Below, piece by piece: positions 53,170-59,792 of a stretch of DNA of 64,000 bases. Position numbers and translations under genes: made by a program. How positions within the stretch are numbered: position 1 is the stretch's first letter; every line of letters begins with the position of its first letter. The stretch is from Bythopirellula sp. (GTDB lineage Bacteria; Planctomycetota; Planctomycetia; Pirellulales; Lacipirellulaceae). Below the pieces are notes generated by a model. The model saw nothing but the letters and a program-made list of their open reading frames with translations, did no database searches and was not told the DNA's origin. Where the stretch lies: the NCBI GenBank assembly GCA_028285205.1, contig JANQQA010000252.1:1-64000 (forward strand), written 5' to 3'.

Positions 53170-54849
53170 GTGCGGAGAACGCTTACCTTGAGACAACTGA
53201 TTCATTCAACGCTAGCGAGTTTGTTGTCCGTTGGCAGCCTTGTCTCGGCGACCCATGCCGAACTCCGACCCAATGAGATCGCCATCATCGCGGCGCTTGG
53301 CAACCCAGGATCGGAACGATTGGCGGAATACTACGTCGAGCAGCGAGGCGTCCCCGCAGAGAACGTCTGCAAGATCGTCCTGCCTAAAGGTGAAAATCTC
53401 CCGCACGAGAAATGGCGATGGATGGTTCGGCCCGAGATTCGCAAATGGCTAATGGAAAACGATCCGAAGCGAAACTTACGCTGCCTCGTCACGACCTGGG
53501 GCGTCCCGCTAAGAATCGGCCGCGACAAAACGGACAACGCTGTGCTGACGCGCTATCGGGAGTTTCTTGAAGGAGAACGCAAGAACCGACTCAAGTTGCT
53601 TAAAGACATGACTGCCGAGTTCGGTCTGTTGGCTCCGGGAGTGCAACCGGCAGAAACACCCCAGTTACCCACCGAGGGTTCCGCGGACGAGGGCTCCCAA
53701 GAGATCAAGGAGTTACAGATCGAGTTGGAAAAGGAGCTGCAACTGGCCCAAGCACGAATCAGGGAACTGACCAGTCCCGAGACCAAGAAAGACGCCACCG
53801 AGAAAGTCCAGCGCTACGCCTCAGCGGTCGGAGGTGTGCAGGTGCTTCTCCAGACGATCCAGAAATCGCTGCCCTCCTATAGCGAAACGAACAGCCCCTT
53901 GAAGCTCGACTTCGAGCGATTGCGAGGGATGCTGATTGCCTACACCGAATTGCAGCAGCAACTAGAACGCTCCGCCCCGAGCATCGAGCGCGACAAGCTC
54001 CTGTTGGACATCGTCACGCGTACCCAGGGCATGATCGCCACAGTGAATCGAATCGATGAACAGCTGAAAATTGTGAAGAAGAACGAAACGCACAGCAGCT
54101 TTGATAGCGAGCTTTCCCTGGTGCTTTGGCCCGACGATGACTATCAACTACTGCGTTGGCAACCGAATTACTTGCGTGGCGAGTACCGCAATTCTCATCT
54201 CCGAGAGTCCTACCCCACGCTGATGGTAGCGCGCATCGACGCTCCGACGCTCGCTCTGGCCAAAGGACTCATTGATACGGCAATCGAAATCGAGAAAGAG
54301 GGCCTGGAAGGCAAAGTCTATATCGATGCTCGTGGGATCGGTGCTATGGATCAACCCAATGCCTCGCCTGGAAGCTATGCGGATTTCGATCGCGCGTTGC
54401 TCATTACTGCTAAAGGAATGCAGGAGCAGACGTCCCTGGAGGTTGTTTTGGATGAGCAACCGGAATTGTTCCAACCAGGCGATTGTCCTGACGCCGCTCT
54501 CTATTGCGGCTGGTATAGTCTTGGCAAATACGTCGACGCGTTTGATTGGAAACCGGGGGCCGTGGCCTACCATCTCGCCAGCGCAGAAGCGACGACTCTG
54601 CACAAAGAAGAGAGCCAGGTGTGGTGCAAGCGCATGCTCGAAGACGGCGTATGCGCGACGATTGGCCCGGTGTACGAGCCTTACCTAATCGCTTTTCCGC
54701 GACCCAATGAGTTCTTCTCATTGCTTCTGCAGGGGCGGCTGTCACTCGTTGAGTGCTTTTACCAGACGAAGCCTTTCAATAGCTGGATGATGACGCTCGT
54801 GGGCGATCCGCTCTATCGCCCGTTCGCGAAGCGCAACCTATTGAAGTAG
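53170..54849 (+). CDS. TIGR03790 family protein, secreted, with inserted coiled coil
   Basis: It starts at GTG 53170. A signal peptide (LASLLSVGSLVSATHA) is followed by NEIAIIAALGNPGSERLAEYYVEQRGVPAENV, the N-terminal motif of the TIGR03790 family, and LRCLVTTWGVPLRIG. A helical, Glu/Lys/Gln-rich insertion (about residues 140-320) separates this from the second half: SELSLVLWPDD, MVARIDAPTLALAKGLIDTA, GKVYIDARGIGA, PDAALYCGWYSLG and NSWMMTLVGDPLYRPFAK. The family is known from planctomycetes and some other exosortase-containing bacteria but has no assigned function. Its position at the end of the exopolysaccharide locus, after the TPR gene, hints at a periplasmic role in polymer or surface-protein handling. 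Confidence 0.9.
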   Translation: MRRTLTLRQLIHSTLASLLSVGSLVSATHAELRPNEIAIIAALGNPGSERLAEYYVEQRGVPAENVCKIVLPKGENLPHEKWRWMVRPEIRKWLMENDPKRNLRCLVTTWGVPLRIGRDKTDNAVLTRYREFLEGERKNRLKLLKDMTAEFGLLAPGVQPAETPQLPTEGSADEGSQEIKELQIELEKELQLAQARIRELTSPETKKDATEKVQRYASAVGGVQVLLQTIQKSLPSYSETNSPLKLDFERLRGMLIAYTELQQQLERSAPSIERDKLLLDIVTRTQGMIATVNRIDEQLKIVKKNETHSSFDSELSLVLWPDDDYQLLRWQPNYLRGEYRNSHLRESYPTLMVARIDAPTLALAKGLIDTAIEIEKEGLEGKVYIDARGIGAMDQPNASPGSYADFDRALLITAKGMQEQTSLEVVLDEQPELFQPGDCPDAALYCGWYSLGKYVDAFDWKPGAVAYHLASAEATTLHKEESQVWCKRMLEDGVCATIGPVYEPYLIAFPRPNEFFSLLLQGRLSLVECFYQTKPFNSWMMTLVGDPLYRPFAKRNLLK

Positions 54850-55299
54850 TCTTTCCCGAGAGACAGTAAGTCTCTTCACGCCATCGCATCGCCGCCCGAC
54901 GCTGCTAAGGCCGTGGTGAATCACTGTTCTTGTGGAACTTGACTGAGACGCCGCTGGTCGAATTCGATGCAGTACGCTCCAGTGACGTTCGAGCGGGCGA
55001 CTCGGCCGCGACGGTCAACTTAAGTCTCTACGACGGACATTCCGCGCTGCTGGAAGATCGCACCATCACCATCATGCGACGACGCGACGGCCCGCGGCTG
55101 CAGCATCTGTGCTTCGCATTTCCGCAACTCCCGACATAATCCACGCCTGCCAAGTAAGAAAACTCTGCCGGTCACGGGAACCTGCTACTGCTCGACGGCA
55201 TTTCGGTGTACTATCCGAAACAATGTGGTAAGCTGCTCGGATTAGCTTGAGTTGACGGACTATTGTGGCAAGTGGAAAGCCGCAACGTGGCATGATTGA
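54850..55299. other. 450-base intergenic region at the end of the exopolysaccharide locus
   Basis: A small hairpin (AGAGAC/GTCTCT, loop AGTAA, 54859-54875) follows the TIGR03790 stop but has no T-run. A 69-codon frame (54930-55139, starting at TTG) has a slightly protein-like middle (AATVNLSLYDGHSALLEDRTI) and may be a gene remnant; I do not recognise it. The rest shows nothing. Confidence 0.3.
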
Positions 55300-55941
55300 A
55301 TGGGACTGAAGATGAGGCATCTCGCTCAAGCACTGATCTGCAGCTCTCTCGCATTGGCTTCGAGTGTCACCCGCGCAGATCTGCTGATTACGCTGCAGGA
55401 AGTTGGCGACAATCGCGTCCGCATCACCTGGCAAGGCTCCGGGGTGATCGGCGGAGCATCGCAGGTCGGCACGGTGAACAATTTGGATTTCAACGACTTC
55501 CTCGGGCTCTCGCCGTACGGACCTGGCATAGCGCCCGATGGTTCCGGCAGCGGGCACGATTTCGCGCTGGCTCCCACAGCGACGCCATTGACACTGACCA
55601 TTAACCCCGGCACGGCGACCCCAGCCGCAACTACCTACGAGACCATCCGCCTCGACAACGAAGGTACTTCGAGCGATTTTTCGTTCGTTGGCATCGGGCC
55701 AATCCTACCCCTCGACCAGCCCTACGAGGCGTCTGGATCTGCGCTCGTTGCTATTGAACAAGGTGGATCGGGCGAGAATCTGAAGTTCTCAGACCTGAAC
55801 GTCGGCACCTATGTGACCTCCAGCAGCTTCGACGCGGACGTGTTTGGTCGCGTGACGCTCCAGGTCGTGGCCGTGCCGGAGGCGTCGGCTGTGTGCTGTC
55901 TTACGGCGTTGTGCCTCGCTGCACATTTCTACCGCAAATAG
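55300..55941 (+). CDS. Exported protein with degenerate PEP-CTERM-type C-terminus
   Basis: ATG 55300 or ATG 55312 may be the start; both give a signal peptide (LICSSLALASSVTRA). The body is beta-rich (DLLITLQEVGDNRVRITWQGSG, LDFNDFLGLSPYGPG, FGRVTLQVVAVPEA) and similar in style to other PEP-CTERM families. The C-terminus has the hydrophobic helix and a final basic YRK, but the key motif reads VPEASA instead of VPEPSA, so the second proline of PEP is replaced by alanine. Whether exosortase still recognises it is open. No neighbouring gene is clearly linked to it. Confidence 0.75.
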   Translation: MGLKMRHLAQALICSSLALASSVTRADLLITLQEVGDNRVRITWQGSGVIGGASQVGTVNNLDFNDFLGLSPYGPGIAPDGSGSGHDFALAPTATPLTLTINPGTATPAATTYETIRLDNEGTSSDFSFVGIGPILPLDQPYEASGSALVAIEQGGSGENLKFSDLNVGTYVTSSSFDADVFGRVTLQVVAVPEASAVCCLTALCLAAHFYRK

Positions 55942-56089
55942 CCGCAAATCAGCGTCGCAACACAGACATATGTTGCAGAGAATTTGTTGGCATCATCAGG
56001 CTGTGGTGCCGCGGCGCCCTAGTGCCCAACGAATGTGAATAGCGCACGAATTCCAAGTGTTTTTGCTATCTCTGTTATCCAAATTCACT

Positions 56090-56095
56090 TATAAT
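56090..56095 (+). promoter_or_regulatory. Perfect -10 hexamer upstream of the lamin-tail-like PEP-CTERM gene
   Basis: TATAAT at 56090-56095, 50 bases before the ATG at 56145, is a consensus -10. No good -35 lies 16-18 bases upstream. Because it overlaps the ATG at 56094, it argues that this upstream ATG is not the start codon. Confidence 0.4.
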
Positions 56096-56144
56096 GGTCC
56101 GTGGGCGGAGGTATTACCAAAGTAGCAAGTTGAGGATCGCACCA

Positions 56145-56828
56145 ATGTTGCCCAAGGTTTTCACGTCATTGATCATTACACTCTTTTTCGCTTCTGCCAA
56201 TGCAGATGCTGTGCTGTTTATCAACGAACTCGACTACGACAACGTTAGTACGGATACAGATGAGTGGGTTGAAATAGTCGGGACGGCAGGCACTTCGCTA
56301 AACGCATACGAATTGGTGATGATTGATCAGGATGGTGATGCGTATAACACCTTTGATCTCGCTCCCGCGAACTTCACTTTCAGCGATGAAACTGGCACTG
56401 GATGGGGGTTTTTCGTCGTCGGTGAAGTTGGTGGTGGTTATAGTGTGACCTCTGACTTTGCCCCAACCGGATGGACGAGCAACGAGATTCAGAATGGCGC
56501 CACAGATTCTATTCAGCTGCGATTGAAGGCGGGCCCGACCAACATTCACCTAATTGACTATGAAGGGAATAACTCGAACACGACTGAAGATCAATTGACG
56601 AGTCTGGATGATAACAATGACGATGCCGACACCAGCATTTATCTGTCGGGAACTGGCAACAGCTTCTCGGACTTCGACTTTGCATTCAGTGTCGGCGGAG
56701 GAACTCCGGGTACCATAAATATCGGCCAGACCCTGACAGCAATTCCCGAGCCCTCGGCCATGTTATTCGGAAGTTTGGTTTGTGGTGTCTTGGCAACCAC
56801 GTCCGCACGAAAGCGGAATCGAGCTTAG
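56145..56828 (+). CDS. PEP-CTERM protein with lamin-tail-like domain
   Basis: The ATG at 56145 is preceded by GAGG with about 11 bases spacing and opens a signal peptide (FTSLIITLFFASANADA). The domain that follows (VLFINELDYDNVSTDTDEWVEIVGTAG ... LNAYELVMIDQDG) has the strand pattern of lamin-tail domains (I.EI.YD....DEWVEL.N), common in secreted bacterial proteins. The acidic stretch DDNNDDADTS is notable. The C-terminus reads IPEPSAMLFGSLVCGVL...ARKRNRA, an intact PEP-CTERM signal. A strong terminator follows 54 bases downstream, so the gene is probably a single transcription unit. Confidence 0.87.
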   Translation: MLPKVFTSLIITLFFASANADAVLFINELDYDNVSTDTDEWVEIVGTAGTSLNAYELVMIDQDGDAYNTFDLAPANFTFSDETGTGWGFFVVGEVGGGYSVTSDFAPTGWTSNEIQNGATDSIQLRLKAGPTNIHLIDYEGNNSNTTEDQLTSLDDNNDDADTSIYLSGTGNSFSDFDFAFSVGGGTPGTINIGQTLTAIPEPSAMLFGSLVCGVLATTSARKRNRA

Positions 56829-56881
56829 TCGCTTCCGATCGAATTTGGCCCATATTGTCGGCCAGTTTCAGTCCAAAAATG

Positions 56882-56911
56882 GGCTCGCATCTCCAGACGC
56901 GAGCCTTTTTT
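56882..56911 (+). terminator. Rho-independent terminator after the PEP-CTERM gene
   Basis: Stem GGCTCGC/GCGAGCC (56882-56888 and 56899-56905), extended by an inner TCT/AGA pairing, is followed by six T residues (56906-56911). It lies 54 bases after the stop codon at 56828 and is a textbook terminator on the plus strand. Confidence 0.9.
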
Positions 56912-57086
56912 CGTGTCTGAACATGCGAAGATCCATACGAGTGCGATCGAGGCGTTCAAGGCAGCGGATCGGCTGCTGCTATCACGCTTTACTTCAGCGT
57001 GTTGCATTGTTAGCTTGCGAACAATAAGTTCGCCTGCTGTAGCCGAGATGCCCACACCTAGAAACCGTCGAAAGAGAATCCTGAGG

Positions 57087-57767
57087 ATGAAGTATCGCGT
57101 ACCTGCAGTCGTGATTTTGGCCTTGATCAGTTGCTATAACAGCCGCGGTCTAGCTAACCTCATCATCACCGGCGTGGTCGACGGTACGCAATCCGGAGGG
57201 AATCCCAGGGCGATGGAATTGATGGCAACAGCGGACATCGTCGATTTGTCGAACTTCTTCATCGTTCGAGATACCGACGGTTCTGCCGGCACCTTCACCG
57301 TGAGTTCCTTCATCAGCCTGCCCAGCGTGACGCTATCAGCCGGCGATTTCTACTACATCTACGCCAACAGCGCGACCGAGACTTTCTTGGAGTCGGAAGG
57401 CTTTGGCAACACGGAGCCTGGATTCGCTACCGCCCTGCCCGATGGCATTGCCAACCACGATGGCAACGATATTTTGGCAGTAGCAACCGCCAGTGATGGC
57501 ACCGGTATTCTCGATGCCTTCGGCCTGCTGGGACAGGACGGCACCTTTGCCGCCGATTCGATCGCCTACCGTAAACCGAACACGCCCGCCGATGCGGACG
57601 GAGAATTGGACGCGGGGAATTTCGACATCGTCGCTTACAGCGATCCGGTCTTCACGAGCACCTTTGGGACCTACCAGTTAACCGCCGTCCCCGAGCCGTC
57701 AGCATTTCTGTTTGGTGGGCTGGTTGGCGGTCTCTTCGCTCTGCGTAGGACGCGGCGGTGCCGCTGA
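57087..57767 (+). CDS. PEP-CTERM protein, lamin-tail-like
   Basis: ATG 57087 gives a signal peptide (VVILALISCYNSRGLA); the open frame extends upstream to 56913 but those residues look non-coding. The domain (NLIITGVVDGTQSGGNPRAMELMATADIVDLSNFFIVRDTDGS) matches lamin-tail-like proteins annotated as surface-associated, with VTLSAGDFYYIYAN and DGNDILAVATASDG. The sorting signal VPEPSAFLFGGLVGGLFALRRTRR is intact and closely resembles those at 56145 and 43040. The terminator at 56882 separates it from its neighbour, so it has its own promoter. Confidence 0.87.
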   Translation: MKYRVPAVVILALISCYNSRGLANLIITGVVDGTQSGGNPRAMELMATADIVDLSNFFIVRDTDGSAGTFTVSSFISLPSVTLSAGDFYYIYANSATETFLESEGFGNTEPGFATALPDGIANHDGNDILAVATASDGTGILDAFGLLGQDGTFAADSIAYRKPNTPADADGELDAGNFDIVAYSDPVFTSTFGTYQLTAVPEPSAFLFGGLVGGLFALRRTRRCR

Positions 57768-57933
57768 GCGCTGCTTGGCGTGCTCGCGGCGATTGGCAAA
57801 CTGCGCAATCTGCACCGACGCTGCGCTGTCGGTGAGATGGCCTGAGTGGACGGGGCCATGCCGGCTGTTGCGGTTTTTCTGTATTTGCGAGGCAGATCAG
57901 GCGATTCCAAGGTAGTGTCGTCTCCCGGTTTCC

Positions 57934-58725
57934 TTGTTGAGCACAGGTCCCGCCGTGTCTTCCGCCGATCTCTCGCAGTTGACTGCTATCATCAGCACCG
58001 CCAACCGTCCCAAGAGCCTCCGTCGCGTCGTACAAAGCGTGCGTCGGAAGTTCGCCGACTTGAAGATCCTGGTGGCCGATCATGGCAACGAACCGCGCGT
58101 TCCGAAACAGGCCGATCAAGTGAAAGTCCCCCCTGCCGTGGGACGCGCCTCCGCCTGCAATGCCCTGCTGTCACGGGTCCGGACGCCTTATTTTTTGATG
58201 CTCGACGATCGAGCAGAACTAACGGCGGAAACGCTGACGGAGCCGCTGTTAGAACTGGTTGCCGAAGACAAACTCGATTTGGCAGCCGGCGACTTTATCG
58301 GCTGTCGTCGACGCTTCTGGTTGTTCGTCAAACGGCAGCCGCAACCCGGCCACGGGCTGCTGGACTTCGCGGGTGACGAACTCACGCTGCGGTCGGGACA
58401 TCGCACCATCGGCGAAGGTTACGCCTGGTGCGACTTCGTGCACCACTTCTTCGTTGCCAAGACCTCCAAAGTCCGCGACCTGGGCGGTTGGGATCCGGAA
58501 CTTGAGAATGATGAGCGCATCGAGTTCTTCGTCCGCGCGCAACGACGCGGACTGCGCGTCGGGCTAGCACCAGAGGTCATCGCTTCACTCTGGGACGAGC
58601 CAGCCCCGATCGAGGACAACTATGTCGATCGACGTAGCTTGGCCGTCGCCAAGATGGGGCTCAGCCGCATGGTTGATCTCGAGGGCCACGTCATCAAGGC
58701 CCCTCGACGAGTGATGGCCGCTTAG
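57934..58725 (+). CDS. GT2-like glycosyltransferase
   Basis: Several starts are possible (TTG 57934, TTG 57937, GTG 57955); the coding signal is clear from LTAIISTANRPKSLRRVVQSV. That segment and DLKILVADHG are the nucleotide-binding start of GT-A enzymes, followed by RTPYFLMLDDRAEL, which carries an Asp-Asp pair in place of DxD. Later GYAWCDFVHHFFVAKTSKVRDLGGWDPELENDERIEFFVRAQRRG matches the acceptor/catalytic part of beta-1,4-GalNAc-transferase-like GT2 proteins. There is no signal peptide, so it acts in the cytoplasm. It lies just outside the exopolysaccharide locus and might add a side sugar. Confidence 0.82.
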   Translation: MLSTGPAVSSADLSQLTAIISTANRPKSLRRVVQSVRRKFADLKILVADHGNEPRVPKQADQVKVPPAVGRASACNALLSRVRTPYFLMLDDRAELTAETLTEPLLELVAEDKLDLAAGDFIGCRRRFWLFVKRQPQPGHGLLDFAGDELTLRSGHRTIGEGYAWCDFVHHFFVAKTSKVRDLGGWDPELENDERIEFFVRAQRRGLRVGLAPEVIASLWDEPAPIEDNYVDRRSLAVAKMGLSRMVDLEGHVIKAPRRVMAA

Positions 58726-58777
58726 AGCGTCGAATTCTGGCCGCTACCAAATTGAACCGAATTATCAACTTCCTCTC

Positions 58778-58806
58778 TTGAATATATCGTAATGTTGCGA
58801 TATATT
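58778..58806 (+). promoter_or_regulatory. Promoter with exactly overlapping operator for the ArsR-rhodanese operon
   Basis: A -35 (TTGAAT, 58778-58783) and -10 (TATATT, 58801-58806) are spaced 17 bases apart. A perfect inverted repeat, AATATATCG (58781-58789) and CGATATATT (58798-58806), spans from the -35 to the -10, which is the classic position for ArsR-type repression. The start of the ArsR gene (ATG 58826, AAGGA upstream) follows 20 bases later. Confidence 0.75.
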
Positions 58807-58825
58807 TTAATAAGGAAATGACGTG

Positions 58826-59146
58826 ATGCCAACGAAGTCAAAATCAAAACGTAACGCGACGAAACTAACTGACCTGGACGCCCTGCGTCGGGCGGCGGAA
58901 TGTCTGCGCACGCTCGCCCATCCCCACCGCTTGCGCATGGTGCAGATGCTGCTTCGCGGCGAGTACACAGTCGGTGAGTTGGCCGAGGCTTGCGAGATCG
59001 TCCCACACATGGCTTCCGAGCATTTGCGAAAGATGCAGCACTGTGGTTTCCTCGACCAACGACGAGATGGCCAGAAGCGGTACTACTTCGTCGTCGAGCC
59101 ACATTTGGAGCAAATCATGAAATGCGTCGAGGATCGTTTTGCATGA
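58826..59146 (+). CDS. ArsR/SmtB-type repressor of the sulfur operon
   Basis: ATG 58826 has AAGGA 9 bases upstream; the adjacent GTG at 58823 is less likely. The 106-residue protein has an ArsR winged helix: LRTLAHPHRLRMVQMLLRGEYTVGELAEACE, then recognition helix MASEHLRKMQHCGFL and beta-wing RRDGQKRYYF. Cysteines at about 26, 56, 73 and 100 are candidates for metal or persulfide sensing; the metal motif CxC of classical ArsR is absent. Given the rhodanese and CoA-disulfide reductase genes downstream, a role in sensing sulfane sulfur (as in BigR/SqrR-type ArsR members) is likely, but the cysteine positions do not obviously copy theirs. It probably represses its own promoter. Confidence 0.9.
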   Translation: MPTKSKSKRNATKLTDLDALRRAAECLRTLAHPHRLRMVQMLLRGEYTVGELAEACEIVPHMASEHLRKMQHCGFLDQRRDGQKRYYFVVEPHLEQIMKCVEDRFA

Positions 59147-59170
59147 GTTTTTTTGACTTTTATGTCGAAG

Positions 59171-59187
59171 TATCACGATGTTTTGAT
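59171..59187 (+). promoter_or_regulatory. Second, weaker operator-like site before the rhodanese gene
   Basis: TATCACGATGTTTTGAT matches the central part of the first operator (TATCGTAATGTTGCGAT) at 12 of 17 positions, including ATGTT and the ends of both arms. It lies in the 66-base gap between the ArsR and rhodanese genes, 26 bases before the ATG at 59213. A TTGACT at 59153-59158 could be a -35 for a secondary promoter overlapping it. Confidence 0.45.
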
Positions 59188-59212
59188 CCTTTCAATGAAT
59201 CGGGAGAGAATC

Positions 59213-59764
59213 ATGTCCGTCGCCAGGATAAGCCCCAACGAACTGTCTAAACTGCTGGGTCAGGAACCGTCTGTCGACCTGGTCGATGTGCGAACGCCAG
59301 CCGAGTTTGAGGAAGTGCACGTCCAAGGGGCCAAGAACTTCCCCCTGGATCGCCTCGATCCCCAGTCGGTGCAACGCCAGCGAAACGGCTCGGCTCAGCA
59401 GCCGCTCTATGTCATTTGCCGCAGCGGCGGTCGAGCCGAGCAGGCGTGTCAGCGTTTCATAGACGCGGGCATCGACCATGTGATCAATGTCGATGGCGGC
59501 ACACTCGCTTGCGAATCTGCCGGTCTGCCGGTCGTTCGAGGCAAAAGCACCATGTCGCTGGAGCGTCAGGTGCGAATCGCTGCAGGTTCGCTGGTCGTGC
59601 TTGGGGTGGCGCTCGGGTACTTCGTCCACCCCTACTTCGTCGGCCTGTCGGCATTCGTGGGGGCGGGCCTCGTGTTCGCCGGCATTACCGATACCTGCGG
59701 TATGGGCATGCTGATCGCCCGTATGCCTTGGAATCAAGTCAGCAGCGGTAGCGACGTTAAGTGA
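59213..59764 (+). CDS. Rhodanese with C-terminal DUF2892-like membrane domain (YgaP-like)
   Basis: ATG 59213 with GGGAGAG upstream is preferred to the in-frame start at 59153. Residues about 5-105 are a single rhodanese domain (DLVDVRTPAEFEEVHVQGAKNFPL ... LYVICRSGGRAEQACQRF) with active Cys69. After it, a two-helix hydrophobic segment (RIAAGSLVVLGVALGYFV and FVGLSAFVGAGLVFAGITDTCGMGMLI) matches the YgaP_TM/DUF2892 pattern that occurs fused to rhodaneses. The protein probably receives sulfane sulfur at the membrane and hands it on. It lies between the ArsR repressor and the CoA-disulfide reductase, 28 bases before the latter. Confidence 0.93.
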   Translation: MSVARISPNELSKLLGQEPSVDLVDVRTPAEFEEVHVQGAKNFPLDRLDPQSVQRQRNGSAQQPLYVICRSGGRAEQACQRFIDAGIDHVINVDGGTLACESAGLPVVRGKSTMSLERQVRIAAGSLVVLGVALGYFVHPYFVGLSAFVGAGLVFAGITDTCGMGMLIARMPWNQVSSGSDVK

Positions 59765-59792
59765 CATTTGCCATCTCGAAGGAGTGTGAACG

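Noticed and set aside
54930-55139. Short frame of 69 codons after the TIGR03790 gene
   Set aside because: No recognisable domain or ribosome binding site; kept only as a possible remnant in the intergenic note.
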